Part shown: positions 21,979 through 30,952 of the stretch, piece after piece | Numbering within the stretch: the first letter of the stretch is position 1 | How the letters are laid out: each line of letters starts with the position of its first letter | Assembly (NCBI GenBank): GCA_017453335.1 | Contig: JAFTKI010000065.1 | Span: 1 to 30,977 of the forward strand | Origin: Clostridia bacterium | Lineage (GTDB): Bacteria; Bacillota_A; Clostridia; Oscillospirales; CAG-272 | DNA length: 30,977 nt | Direction: 5' to 3' | Notes under the pieces: generated by a model | Databases searched by the model: none | What the model was told of the DNA's origin: nothing | Seen by the model: only the letters and a program-made list of their open reading frames with translations | Made by a program: the position numbers and the translations under genes

Positions 21979-23403
21979 ATGAAACGAAAGCAGGAATCGG
22001 GATCGAAAAAAGAAACACGGAAATTTGGTTTGCTGGACAGTATCTCTTATGCGGCAGGCGATTTCGGATGTAACATGAGCTTTGCGCTCAAGGGAACGCT
22101 GGCGATCTTCTGGACACAGTATATGGGGCTGGATCTTTGGTATTCGGCTCTGCTTGTGATCGTGCAGATCTGGGATGCGATCAACGATCCTCTGATCGGT
22201 TCCTTGATCGATGCCGATCACCGCCGTTATCGCCGTAATAAGTTTTTGACCTATATTCAGGTCGGTGCGATCGGTCTTGTGGCGGCAGGTGCGCTGTGCT
22301 TCATTCCGCTTCCCAATGCACCCCTGTGGGCAAAAATGATCATTTTTGTGGTGGGATATGTGATCTGGGACGCATTTTATACCATTGCAAACGTTCCCTA
22401 CGGGTCGCTTTTGTCATTGATCTCCCAAAATCATGCCGACCGCGCCTCCCTGTCGGCATGGCGATCGGTTGGCTCCGTGGTTGGCAGTATGATCCCGATG
22501 GTGATCCTGCCGTTTATCATTTACGATAAGAATGATAATCTGATCGGTGAAAACGTCTTTTTGGCGGCACTGATCATGGGATTGCTCGGATTTTTGGCGT
22601 TCCAGTTTATGATCCGTACCACCGAGATCCGAGACGAAAAGGAGATCCAACTGGAGCATCACGAAAAATTCAATATTCTTTCGGCAATTCGGAATTTCTT
22701 TGGAAACCGCCCTGCAGTTGGGGCAACGCTGGCGGCAATGGGAATGTTTCTTGGAATGCACGGAGCCACCACCGCCGTGACGGTGCTGTTTCAATCCTAT
22801 TTTCACAACGTGCAGATCTCGGGTGTCGTACAGCTTTTTTCGATGATCCCCGTGGTCGTGTTTACTCCTTTGGCGCGAAAAATGGTGGTGCGTTTCGGAA
22901 AAAAAGAGCTGTCGGTATTCGGAAGTCTGTTGTGCATTGCGGCAGGGGTTCTGCTCTTGGTTTTGCCGATCACGCCAAACATGCGCGGGATCGCAATCTA
23001 CGTGGTCTGTCAGCTCTTTTACAGTCTCGGGCTGGGAATCTATAACACCGTAAGCTGGGCAATGATGGGGGATGCCATTGATTACCATGAATGGAAGCAC
23101 GGGAAGCGCGAGGAGGGAATGGTTTATTCGATCCACTCCTTTTTCCGCAAAATGTCGCAGGGAATCGGCCCCGCGCTGATCCTTGTTGTAATGGTGTGGC
23201 TGGGATATGTTGGCGAAAATCAGGGACAGCAGACCTATGAGGTTGCCGAAAATATGCGCTATCTGGTGGCGGCACTGTATCTGATCAGCGCGGTGCTGCA
23301 GTTTATCGGCGTGGCATTGATCTACAATCTGGACAAAAAGACGCTGGCACAAATGAACCGTGAGCTGGGGCGTCACACAAGCGATATGGAGGAGAAGCGA
23401 TGA
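21979..23403 (+). CDS. GPH-family glycoside/uronide:cation symporter (MFS)
   Basis: A 474-residue integral membrane protein of the glycoside-pentoside-hexuronide:cation symporter family, with about 12 predicted transmembrane segments. Family signatures include DSISYAAGDFGCNMSFAL near the N terminus, IWDAINDPLIGSLIDADHR in the first cytoplasmic loop, and GDAIDYHEWKHGKREEGMVYS in the second half, which matches the conserved second-half loop of these symporters. It imports a glycoside, likely a uronide or galactoside cleaved by the GH2 enzyme whose start overlaps its stop (ATGA at 23400-23403). The start at 21979 follows GAGGGAG. Confidence 0.9.
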   Translation: MKRKQESGSKKETRKFGLLDSISYAAGDFGCNMSFALKGTLAIFWTQYMGLDLWYSALLVIVQIWDAINDPLIGSLIDADHRRYRRNKFLTYIQVGAIGLVAAGALCFIPLPNAPLWAKMIIFVVGYVIWDAFYTIANVPYGSLLSLISQNHADRASLSAWRSVGSVVGSMIPMVILPFIIYDKNDNLIGENVFLAALIMGLLGFLAFQFMIRTTEIRDEKEIQLEHHEKFNILSAIRNFFGNRPAVGATLAAMGMFLGMHGATTAVTVLFQSYFHNVQISGVVQLFSMIPVVVFTPLARKMVVRFGKKELSVFGSLLCIAAGVLLLVLPITPNMRGIAIYVVCQLFYSLGLGIYNTVSWAMMGDAIDYHEWKHGKREEGMVYSIHSFFRKMSQGIGPALILVVMVWLGYVGENQGQQTYEVAENMRYLVAALYLISAVLQFIGVALIYNLDKKTLAQMNRELGRHTSDMEEKR

Positions 23404-25643
23404 GACATGTATACAATTTGAATCATAAGTGGGCATTTACCAAGATGGCAACAGAAATACCCTCGGAAATGCCGAAAAATTGGGATTTTGTCAATCTTCC
23501 GCACACGTGGAATGCGATCGACGGTCAGGACGGTGGAAACGATTATTACCGCGGCCGTTGCTTTTACGCAAAATCGTTGGATCTGCAGGAGTTTCCCGCG
23601 TCCGATTGCTACTATCTGGAGATCAGAGGTGCGAATTCCTCTGCAGACGTTTATCTTGGCGGCAAGCACCTTGCTCACCACGATGGGGGATATTCCACCT
23701 TTCGCGTTGATCTGACCGAAGCACTTGCACGCGAGAATCTTCTGGTGATTGCGGTTGACAATTCTCCCAATCAGACCGTTTATCCGCAGGTTGCCGATTT
23801 TACCTTCTACGGCGGTCTTTACCGCGATGTCAATCTGATCTGCGTTCCGAAAAGCCATTTTGATCTCGATTATTTTGGCGGGGAAGGACTTGCCGTTACT
23901 CCCACGCTTGTCGGTGACCGTGCCGATGTGAAGCTATCTGCCCATGTCTGCAATCAAACAGCGGAACAGCGGGTGGTCTACACGGTATATAACAAGGAAG
24001 GGGACGCCATCGCCACCGAGGAGACCGACCAAGGTGAAATGACGCTTCCGATCGAGCAGGTTCACCGTTGGCACGGAAAGAGAAATCCGTATCTGTATAC
24101 GGCAACCGTCTCGCTGTATGAGGGCAGTGAGCTGTTGGACAGCGTTTCTGCGCGATTTGGGTGCCGGGAATTTGAGATCGATCCCAACAAGGGCTTTTTG
24201 CTCAACGGCGAATCCTACCCCTTGCGCGGTGTTTCGCGGCATCAGGACCGATGGGGCATCGGAAACGCGCTGTCACGAGAGGATCACCTTTCCGATATCG
24301 ATCTGATCTGCGATCTTGGTGCAACCACCGTTCGCCTTGCGCATTATCAGCACGATCAGTATTTTTACGATCTTTGCGATGAGCGCGGGCTTGTTGTTTG
24401 GGCGGAGATCCCGTATATCTCCCAGCATATGCCAACGGCGATCGATAACACTGTTTCCCAGATGCAGGAGCTGATCGTGCAAAATTACAATCACCCCTCG
24501 ATCGTGGTCTGGGGACTTTCCAACGAGATCACCATGAAGGGGGATCGGGATCCGCACCTTTTGGAAAATCACCGCTTGCTCAATGATCTGTGTCACAAGA
24601 TGGATCCCACGCGGAAAACCGTGGTAGCGGCGGTCTCGCCCTGTCCCATCGACAGTCCCTATTTGCAGATCCCCGATGCGGTTTCCTACAATCATTATTT
24701 CGGCTGGTACGGCGGAGATACGTCCATGAACGGACCGTGGTTCGATCGGTTCCACAAAACGCATCCCGATATTCCGATCGGTTGCTCGGAATACGGATGC
24801 GAAGCGCTGGATTGGCACAGCTCGGAGCCCGAGCAGGGCGATTATACCGAGGAATACCAAGCCTATTATCACGAGGAGCTGATCAAAGCCCTTTTTTCAA
24901 GACCCTATCTTTGGGCAACGCACGTGTGGAATATGTTTGATTTCGGTGCCGATGCAAGATGCGAGGGCGGGGAGAACGGGCAAAATCACAAAGGCCTTGT
25001 TACTTTTGACCGCAAATACAAAAAAGATGCATTTTACGCATATCGTGCGTGGCTTTCGGACGATCCCTTCGTGCATCTGTGCGGAAAGAGATACACCGAC
25101 CGTGTCGAGGAGGAAACGACCATAACCGTTTATTCCAATCTTCCCGAGGTCGAACTGTTTGTCAACGGAAAAAGCGTTGGCAAGCAAAAGGCGGAGGATC
25201 ACTTCTTCCGTTTCCGTATTCCGAATCAAGGCCGCTCGGATCTGGTGGCTGTTGCGGGAGACTGCAGGGACGAATCCTTTGTTCAGCGCGTGGATAGCTT
25301 CCCCGAAAAATACCGATTGCGTGAAAAGGGAGCCGTTCTCAACTGGTTTGATATCACCGCGCCAGAGGGGTATTTTTCACTCAACGATAAGGTGAATGAC
25401 ATTTTTGCAACCGAGCAGGGTGCCGAGCTTCTCGGCGGTCTGTTTGCAAAGCTGATGCCTAAAGAGGGGGATACCTTGATGGGAGGCTTTGAGATGAACG
25501 AGAGCATGATGCAGATGATGGGGGGCTTTACCTTGCTGCGCCTTTCGGGGATGATGGGAATGATGGGGGTAACTCTTGGGAAAGAAGAGCTTCTGTCGAT
25601 CAATGCCCGCCTCAATCGTATCGAAAAGCCAAAGATGCAGTAA
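23400..25643 (+). CDS. Glycoside hydrolase family 2 protein
   Basis: A 747-residue GH2 enzyme without signal peptide, so cytosolic. Domains: sugar-binding jelly roll (about 1-165), Ig-like (about 165-265), TIM barrel (about 265-560), then a C-terminal beta domain. Acid/base Glu376 is in GLSNEI and nucleophile Glu464 in GCSEYGCEAL. The end of the barrel reads ENGQNHKGLVTFDRKYKKDAFYAY. This contains N-x-K, as in beta-glucuronidases, but the local sequence is also typical of beta-galactosidases, so the substrate is open. The last 60 residues include an odd Met-rich stretch (about 698-722). It is co-translated with the symporter and next to uxuA, which favours a uronide. Confidence 0.9.
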   Translation: MRHVYNLNHKWAFTKMATEIPSEMPKNWDFVNLPHTWNAIDGQDGGNDYYRGRCFYAKSLDLQEFPASDCYYLEIRGANSSADVYLGGKHLAHHDGGYSTFRVDLTEALARENLLVIAVDNSPNQTVYPQVADFTFYGGLYRDVNLICVPKSHFDLDYFGGEGLAVTPTLVGDRADVKLSAHVCNQTAEQRVVYTVYNKEGDAIATEETDQGEMTLPIEQVHRWHGKRNPYLYTATVSLYEGSELLDSVSARFGCREFEIDPNKGFLLNGESYPLRGVSRHQDRWGIGNALSREDHLSDIDLICDLGATTVRLAHYQHDQYFYDLCDERGLVVWAEIPYISQHMPTAIDNTVSQMQELIVQNYNHPSIVVWGLSNEITMKGDRDPHLLENHRLLNDLCHKMDPTRKTVVAAVSPCPIDSPYLQIPDAVSYNHYFGWYGGDTSMNGPWFDRFHKTHPDIPIGCSEYGCEALDWHSSEPEQGDYTEEYQAYYHEELIKALFSRPYLWATHVWNMFDFGADARCEGGENGQNHKGLVTFDRKYKKDAFYAYRAWLSDDPFVHLCGKRYTDRVEEETTITVYSNLPEVELFVNGKSVGKQKAEDHFFRFRIPNQGRSDLVAVAGDCRDESFVQRVDSFPEKYRLREKGAVLNWFDITAPEGYFSLNDKVNDIFATEQGAELLGGLFAKLMPKEGDTLMGGFEMNESMMQMMGGFTLLRLSGMMGMMGVTLGKEELLSINARLNRIEKPKMQ

Positions 25644-25660
25644 AACCGAAAATTATTTCC

Positions 25661-25708
25661 GACCGACAGATCATGGAATTTCTGCGATTTGTCGGTCTTT
25701 TCTTTTTT
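25661..25708 (+). terminator. Terminator after the GH2 gene
   Basis: A stem of about 12 bp (GACCGACAGATC at 25661-25672 with GATTTGTCGGTC at 25686-25697, one G:U) followed by TTTTCTTTTTT. Confidence 0.85.
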
Positions 25709-25742
25709 GCCGAAAAAGGATACAATCAGCACAAAAATCCCC

Positions 25743-25771
25743 TTGACGGATTGGGTATATTGTAGTATAAT
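25743..25771 (+). promoter_or_regulatory. Promoter of rsmE
   Basis: TTGACG (25743-25748), a 17-bp spacer and TATAAT (25766-25771), 29 bp before the start codon. Confidence 0.85.
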
Positions 25772-25800
25772 AAAAGCAATCTAATCAAAAAGAGGGTACT

Positions 25801-26553
25801 ATGCCGAGATTTTTTGTTTGCAGGGAGCAGATCGAGGACGGATGCGTGACCATCAAGGGCGATGACGCACATCACCTGTCACGGTCGCTTCGCATGGCTG
25901 TTGGAGAGCATATCACAGTTTGTGATATGCAAAAAAAAGAATATGAATGTGAGCTTACGGCTTTCTTGCCCGACCGTGTGGAGGCAAGAATTCTTTCGGC
26001 GCGCGAAAGCGATACCGAGCCGCCCTATACGGCTACGGTCTATCAGGCACTTCCCAAGGGCGATAAGCTGGATCAGATCATCCAGAAGGCGGTGGAGTGC
26101 GGTGCCTCGGAGATCGTGACCTTTGAGAGCGAGCGGTGCGTGGTAAGGGCGAAAGAGGGCAACGAGGAGAAAAAGGTTGAGCGCCGCCGTCGCATCGCGC
26201 TGGAAGCGGCAAAGCAGAGCGGCAGGTCGATCCTTCCGAACGTTGCGCCTACCGTATCCTTTGAAAAGGCGCTTGAATTGGCAAGCCGCGCCGATATCGG
26301 GCTGTTTTGCTATGAGGGAGACGGTACCGAATCGCTGTCAAAGTGCTTGCGGGAGATGAAAACGCAAATGCTTGAGAAAGAAAACCCCACCGTTTCGATC
26401 GTGATCGGAAGCGAGGGCGGCTTTTCCCATAAGGAGACGGAGCTGGCAAAACAGGCGGGGCTTTGCTCCGTGGGACTCGGGAAGAGGATCCTGCGCACCG
26501 AAACCGCCGCATCCTTTGTTTTGGCTTGCCTGGTCTATGAATTGGAGCTCTAA
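25801..26553 (+). CDS. rsmE: 16S rRNA (uracil-1498-N3)-methyltransferase RsmE
   Basis: A 250-residue SPOUT methyltransferase that methylates U1498 of 16S rRNA. The N-terminal PUA-like domain begins MPRFFV and contains GDDAHHLSRSLRM. The trefoil-knot SAM site has IVIGSEGGFSHKE (about 200-212) and LGKRILRTETAASFVLACLVY at the C terminus. KGDKLDQIIQKAVECGASEIVTFESERCV is also diagnostic. Length is normal. It is preceded by its own promoter and not linked in function to the sugar genes. Confidence 0.95.
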   Translation: MPRFFVCREQIEDGCVTIKGDDAHHLSRSLRMAVGEHITVCDMQKKEYECELTAFLPDRVEARILSARESDTEPPYTATVYQALPKGDKLDQIIQKAVECGASEIVTFESERCVVRAKEGNEEKKVERRRRIALEAAKQSGRSILPNVAPTVSFEKALELASRADIGLFCYEGDGTESLSKCLREMKTQMLEKENPTVSIVIGSEGGFSHKETELAKQAGLCSVGLGKRILRTETAASFVLACLVYELEL

Positions 26554-26671
26554 AAGCCGATTCTTTCGTTCTTTTTGTCGATTTTTCTGTGAAAATGCCA
26601 ACCTTTTTTGACAAGATATGCAGAATGAACGAAAAAAAAGAAAAAATTTATGAAAAATATTGAAAAACCTA
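26554..26671. other. AT-rich intergenic gap after rsmE
   Basis: No gene and no convincing hairpin. The stretch is strongly A-rich towards the next promoter. Confidence 0.4.
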
Positions 26672-26700
26672 TTGAAAAAATACAAAAAATGGTGTAAAAT
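26672..26700 (+). promoter_or_regulatory. Promoter of the CdaR-like regulator
   Basis: TTGAAA (26672-26677), a 17-bp spacer and TAAAAT (26695-26700). The start codon is 55 bp downstream, after AGAGGAG. Confidence 0.75.
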
Positions 26701-26754
26701 ACAAGTAGTTTTTCTACAACCTTATTGGAATTTCGAAAAAAGAGGAGATTTAGT

Positions 26755-27840
26755 ATGTCTAACAGGTTATTTCAGGGTGTCATTCACCAGATGAAGGATG
26801 CAATCGACCGTATCATCGGTGTTATTGATGAAAACGGAGTGATCATCGCCTGCTCTGAATTGGTAAAGATCGGTGAGATCCGTCAGGGAATCCGCGACGA
26901 ATTGGGATACACGGGAGAGGTTATCACCAACAATGGCTATACCTACCGTCCCATGACGAACGGCCCCAAAACCGATTATATCGTGTTTGTTGAGGGCGAG
27001 GACAAGATGGCAGAGAAAATGTCCAAGCTGCTTGCCATTTCGCTCGGTAATATCAAGAATCTATATGATGAAAAATACGATAAGGGATCCTTTATCAAGA
27101 ATATCATTCTCGATAATATCCTGCCCAGCGACATCTACATCAAATCCAAGGAGCTGCATTTCAGCACCGAGGAGATGCGTATCGTGTTCCTGATCAAGTT
27201 CTATGGAAAGACCGATATGATGCCCTTCGAGATGCTGCAGAATATGTTCCCCGATAAGTCCAAGGACTACGTGATCAGCGTTGGCGAGCATGATATCGTG
27301 CTGGTGAAGGACATCAAGCCGGGAACCGAAACCAAGGATATCGAAAAGATCGCAACCAACATTGCAGATACGCTGTCTACCGAGTTTTATACCCGCGTGT
27401 CGATCGGTATTTCCACCGTTGTGGAGAATATCAAGGATCTGGCGCGCGCATACAAGGAGGCACAGGTTGCTCTTGAGGTTGGTAAGGTGTTTGAAACCGA
27501 GAAGAATATCATCAATTATGAGAATCTCGGCATCGGCAGATTGATCTATCAGCTTCCTACCACTCTGTGCGAGATGTTCTTGCAGGAGGTATTCAAGAAG
27601 GGAAGTCTGGAGTCTCTTGACCGCGAGACCTTGATGACCATTCAGTGCTTCTTTGAAAACAATCTGAACGTTTCCGAAACCTCCAGAAAGCTGTTTGTAC
27701 ACAGAAACACGTTGGTATACCGTTTGGAGAAGATCCGCAAGCTGACGGGACTTGATCTGCGTGAGTTTGAGCATGCGATCACCTTTAAGGTTGCTCTGAT
27801 GGTTAAGAAATATCTCAATTCCAAGCCCATTAAGTTCTGA
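26755..27840 (+). CDS. CdaR/PucR-type transcriptional regulator
   Basis: A 361-residue protein with an N-terminal sugar-diacid-recognition-like region (about 1-130: VIDENGVIIACSELVKIGEIR, AEKMSKLLAISLGNI), a central GGDEF-like regulatory segment (VSIGISTVVENIKDLARAYKEAQVALEVG), and a C-terminal PucR/CdaR helix-turn-helix (about 298-358: FFENNLNVSETSRKLFVHRNTLVYRLEKI). Such proteins respond to sugar diacids such as glucarate in E. coli; in Clostridia many are uncharacterised. It is monocistronic with its own promoter and a trailing hairpin. The start at 26755 has a GAGGAG ribosome binding site; the upstream in-frame codon at 26725 does not. Confidence 0.88.
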   Translation: MSNRLFQGVIHQMKDAIDRIIGVIDENGVIIACSELVKIGEIRQGIRDELGYTGEVITNNGYTYRPMTNGPKTDYIVFVEGEDKMAEKMSKLLAISLGNIKNLYDEKYDKGSFIKNIILDNILPSDIYIKSKELHFSTEEMRIVFLIKFYGKTDMMPFEMLQNMFPDKSKDYVISVGEHDIVLVKDIKPGTETKDIEKIATNIADTLSTEFYTRVSIGISTVVENIKDLARAYKEAQVALEVGKVFETEKNIINYENLGIGRLIYQLPTTLCEMFLQEVFKKGSLESLDRETLMTIQCFFENNLNVSETSRKLFVHRNTLVYRLEKIRKLTGLDLREFEHAITFKVALMVKKYLNSKPIKF

Positions 27841-27863
27841 TTTGACCTTTTATGATGACGGAA

Positions 27864-27915
27864 AGCGGAATGTCCAAGGAAGTCTTGGCATTTCGCTTCT
27901 GTACTGTTTTTTGGT
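27864..27915 (+). terminator. Probable terminator after the CdaR-like gene
   Basis: AGCGGAATG-T-CCAAG (27864-27878) pairs with CTTGG-CATTTCGCT (27884-27897), with one bulge and one G:U. A T6 run follows at about 27907, a little distant from the stem, so efficiency is uncertain. Confidence 0.5.
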
Positions 27916-27999
27916 ACGGATTTGAATAAGTCTTCTTTGTCATCCATAAAATATAAAAAGAGCGACAGGTGCGCATCTTTTTGATGGAAAGGAACAAGA

Positions 28000-29523
28000 A
28001 TGGAACACAAGGAACAAGATTATTACCCCGAAAAAGACGATTCACAACAAGAAAAAAAGGAGCCTTCCGAGGTTGCAGAGCCTGCACGGGAGAATGAAGC
28101 AGAACCGCAACCGACGAATGAGGAACCGCACATGCAGGCTGCTCCGACGGGAACCGAAAAAAAGGTTTCAATCCATTTTCTGATCTCTTTGGTTTGTATC
28201 GTTGCCGCGATCTCGATCCTTTTGACCTTCGTGATCACCAACAACGCAAACCGACACTATTATTCGCAGGAGCTTGAGAGCCAACAGGCGATCATCGACC
28301 GATACAGGGGAAACGGCACCTCTTTGGGCGGGGACGAAATTCCCGATTTCGAGCAGCTTGCTGTTCTGGCACAGCTATTTCAGCAGTTTTCCTACTATGC
28401 GGAGGAGCTGAGCGAGGAAGAACTCCTAACTGCCGTGATGAAAGCGTATGCCACGGCAACGGGAGATGCGTATGCGGAATACTACACCGAAGAAGAGTAC
28501 GCAGAGATCACCGCCGATCGGGAGGGAGATCACGTTGGAATCGGTGTGAGTGTCGTTCAAACCGCACTTGATGTGGAAGGAACCCAACACGCAGTATTTC
28601 AGATTACGGCGATCTACCGGAACGCGCCTGCCGAGTCATCGGGATTGCGCGCGGGCGACTGTATTTACGCAATCAAGACCGAGTCGGGCTATCAGAATGT
28701 CAGCACACTCGGCTACTCCAACGCCATGTCGCTCTTCGGCGGCGAACGCGGCACCGCTGTTGAATTTTTGGTGTTCCGTTCAAGCGGAGACGGCTATGAA
28801 TCGCTTCCGTTTTCAATCGTGCGCAACGATTTCGAATCGCAGTCGGTTTCCTATACAACGGCCGAGAATGATCGGTCGGTGGGAATCGTACGGATCACAG
28901 GCTTTGATCTGACCACACCGCACCAGCTCAAAAGCGCGGTGCAGACTTTGCAGGGACAGGGCGTGAACAAGTTTGTTTTTGATGTGCGCAACAATCCGGG
29001 AGGCGACCTGCAATCGATCAAGGCAAGCTTGACCTACTTTTTGCAAAAGGGAGATCTGATCCTCAGCTCGATCGACCGCGAGGGAACCGTTGCAAAATCC
29101 TATTTTGCCGAGGCAATGTATTTCACGGGCGAATATGCCTCGTGTAACGTGAGCGAGGATGAGATCGGGATGTTTGCAGAGCTTGATATGGTGGTTTTGT
29201 GCAATGAAAATACCGCCAGTGCGGCAGAGGTTTTTGCCGCTACCATGCGCGATTACGAGCTTGCAAAGCTGGTGGGAGAGACCACCTTCGGCAAAGGGAT
29301 CATGCAGTCCTTTTTCCCCATGTCGGCGTTCGGCAATTACAAGGGCTACGCAAAAATGACGACTTATGCGTATGTTACCAAATGCGGTGTCACCTATCAT
29401 GAGATCGGCATCGCGCCACACGTGAATGTTCCGCTTTCCGAGGAAGCGAAGCAATATAATTTTTATGTGTTGCCGCAGGCAAAGGATAATCAACTGCAAG
29501 CGGCGATCACGCAATTTCAGTAA
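28000..29523 (+). CDS. S41-family C-terminal processing peptidase (CtpA-like)
   Basis: A 507-residue membrane-anchored serine protease. The first 55 residues are highly acidic and Pro/Glu-rich, cytoplasmic by prediction. One transmembrane helix spans about 57-80 (FLISLVCIVAAISILLTFVI). Next come a helical region, a PDZ domain (about 175-265: GIGVSVV, APAESSGLRAGDCIYAI), and the S41 catalytic domain with nucleophile Ser407 (NENTASAAEVFA) and Lys432 (GETTFGKG). It processes extracytoplasmic proteins. It is followed by greA after 33 bp, possibly one transcript. The acidic N-terminal tail is longer than in typical CtpA. Confidence 0.92.
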   Translation: MEHKEQDYYPEKDDSQQEKKEPSEVAEPARENEAEPQPTNEEPHMQAAPTGTEKKVSIHFLISLVCIVAAISILLTFVITNNANRHYYSQELESQQAIIDRYRGNGTSLGGDEIPDFEQLAVLAQLFQQFSYYAEELSEEELLTAVMKAYATATGDAYAEYYTEEEYAEITADREGDHVGIGVSVVQTALDVEGTQHAVFQITAIYRNAPAESSGLRAGDCIYAIKTESGYQNVSTLGYSNAMSLFGGERGTAVEFLVFRSSGDGYESLPFSIVRNDFESQSVSYTTAENDRSVGIVRITGFDLTTPHQLKSAVQTLQGQGVNKFVFDVRNNPGGDLQSIKASLTYFLQKGDLILSSIDREGTVAKSYFAEAMYFTGEYASCNVSEDEIGMFAELDMVVLCNENTASAAEVFAATMRDYELAKLVGETTFGKGIMQSFFPMSAFGNYKGYAKMTTYAYVTKCGVTYHEIGIAPHVNVPLSEEAKQYNFYVLPQAKDNQLQAAITQFQ

Positions 29524-29556
29524 AATCTAACAAGGATATAAGAGAGGATTTTCATC

Positions 29557-30045
29557 ATGGCAAAGGGAAAACAAATTCTTTACACACAACAGGGCTACCA
29601 GGAACTCGTGGATGAGTTGCACTATCTGAAGCACGAAAAAAGAGAGAAAATCAAGAACGATATCGCTGTAGCACGTTCCTTCGGTGACCTTTCGGAGAAC
29701 TCCGAGTACGATGAGGCAAGAAACGAGCAAGCGAAAAACGAAGCGCGCATCAAGGAGCTGGAGGAGCTGGTTGAAAATGCGGTGATTCTGGACGAATCGC
29801 AGATCGATACCGGCGTTGTCAGCCTGGGTTCCAACGTCAAGGTGCTGAACGTTGCTTTGAACAAAGAGATCAGCTACGATCTGGTTGGCTCCAACGAGGC
29901 AAACCCGTTGGAGAACAAAATTTCCGACTTGTCTCCCATCGGCGCGGCTCTGATCGGCAAGCAGGCAGGTGCTGAGGTTTCGGTTGAGGTGCCGAACGGA
30001 ATCGTGAAGCTGAAGGTTCTGGCAGTTTCCAGAACACAGAACTGA
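29557..30045 (+). CDS. greA: Transcription elongation factor GreA
   Basis: A 162-residue Gre factor that rescues backtracked RNA polymerase by stimulating transcript cleavage. The N-terminal coiled coil (about 1-80) carries the acidic tip FGDLSENSEYDEARNEQ, which enters the secondary channel. The C-terminal FKBP-like domain follows (SLGSNVKVLN, SDLSPIGAALIGKQAGAEVSVEVPNG). Length is normal. Ribosome binding site AGAGAGGA. Followed by a hairpin with a T5 tail. Confidence 0.96.
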   Translation: MAKGKQILYTQQGYQELVDELHYLKHEKREKIKNDIAVARSFGDLSENSEYDEARNEQAKNEARIKELEELVENAVILDESQIDTGVVSLGSNVKVLNVALNKEISYDLVGSNEANPLENKISDLSPIGAALIGKQAGAEVSVEVPNGIVKLKVLAVSRTQN

Positions 30046-30056
30046 TAAAAACAACG

Positions 30057-30102
30057 CGGAACGGACAGGGCAAAAGAAAACTGCTCGGTTCGTTCCGTTT
30101 TT
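30057..30102 (+). terminator. Terminator after greA
   Basis: CGGAACGGAC (30057-30066) pairs with GTTCGTTCCG (30088-30097), one G:U, followed by TTTTT. It lies within the leader of the next gene (start 30115), so it could also act as an attenuator or the next gene depends on read-through. Confidence 0.75.
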
Positions 30103-30114
30103 GAAAGGATCGTT

Positions 30115-30867
30115 ATGAGTCAAAGATATGAAAAACAGCAGGCGGGAGAGATCGTGATTCAAAACCGCTTTGTGAACTGGTTGGATAACTTTTGGTATCA
30201 CTATAAATGGCACACCATCATGGTCGTTTTTTTCCTGTTTGTTTTCGTGGTGTGCTTCGTGCAATGCTCTACCTCGCAGGGAGCGGCAGATATTCGCTTT
30301 GCTTATGTCGGCGGCTACGAGCCGAGCCCCGAGGAACGGCAGGGCATCCTTTCCGTGTTCGAGTCGATCGCGCCCGATCAGGGAGAAGAGGACACCGCGG
30401 TCGTGGTGGATCTGCGAACCTTTGGCGTGTACAGCGAAGAACAGATCAAAGACCTTTGCTGGGACGAGGACGCGGGACAGGTACATACGCCGTCTGCCAA
30501 CTCCTTGCAACAATACAGCCATAACAATTTCAAGCAATTTTATGATTACAGCATGACGGGAGATTCCGCAGTTTGGCTGGTGAGCGAGAACGTTTATCTT
30601 GAAAATCTTGATAAGTCGCGTATCCGACCGCTGTCCGATCTGTACCAAACCGCGCCCGACAGCGCGTATGACGAATATGCGATCCGTTTGTCCGACACCG
30701 AGCTGTATCAATCGCTCGATGCCCTCAAGGCTCTGCCCGAGGACACCTTGGTGGTATTGCCGCGGCAGGTGGTGCTCGGAAGCTCCTCGGACGACGATAC
30801 TTATGCATCCTTCGTGGCAATGTTCCGCGCGATCGTGGAATATCGGGCGCCTGTAACCAACGGATGA
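30115..30867 (+). CDS. Membrane-anchored protein of unknown function
   Basis: A 250-residue protein I do not recognise. It has a short basic/aromatic N terminus (FVNWLDNFWYHYKWH), one transmembrane helix at about 34-50 (TIMVVFFLFVFVVCFVQC), then an acidic soluble domain of about 195 residues predicted outside the cytoplasm. The domain has an alternating alpha/beta pattern (DIRFAYVGGYEPSPEER, VWLVSENVYLENL, VVLPRQVVLGSS) reminiscent of a substrate-binding fold, which is only an impression. The Cys at the end of the helix is not in a clear lipobox. AAAGGA precedes the start. It lies after greA and ends before a strong terminator. Confidence 0.75.
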   Translation: MSQRYEKQQAGEIVIQNRFVNWLDNFWYHYKWHTIMVVFFLFVFVVCFVQCSTSQGAADIRFAYVGGYEPSPEERQGILSVFESIAPDQGEEDTAVVVDLRTFGVYSEEQIKDLCWDEDAGQVHTPSANSLQQYSHNNFKQFYDYSMTGDSAVWLVSENVYLENLDKSRIRPLSDLYQTAPDSAYDEYAIRLSDTELYQSLDALKALPEDTLVVLPRQVVLGSSSDDDTYASFVAMFRAIVEYRAPVTNG

Positions 30868-30880
30868 ATCAATTAACAAC

Positions 30881-30917
30881 GAGCGCTTGCGGCAGTCGCC
30901 GCAGGCGCTCAATTTTT
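30881..30917 (+). terminator. Terminator after the membrane protein gene
   Basis: A 13-bp stem GAGCGCTTGCGGC (30881-30893) with GCCGCAGGCGCTC (30898-30910), one G:U, a 4-nt loop, followed by AATTTTT. Confidence 0.9.
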
Positions 30918-30933
30918 GGATATCCAAAATAAA

Positions 30934-30952
30934 CCCCTGGTTCTACCAGGGG
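30934..30952. other. Hairpin at window edge, possible mobile-element end
   Basis: CCCCTGG (30934-30940) pairs perfectly with CCAGGGG (30946-30952) around TTCTA, with no T-run. A subterminal hairpin of this kind is typical of IS200/IS605 left ends, but the sequence stops 25 bases later, so this is only a suggestion. Confidence 0.25.

Noticed and set aside
23400..25643. Firm call of beta-glucuronidase for the GH2 protein
   Set aside because: N-x-K is present near the end of the barrel, but the surrounding sequence (NHKGLVTFDRKYKKDAFY) also occurs in beta-galactosidase-type GH2 enzymes, so the substrate cannot be settled by eye.
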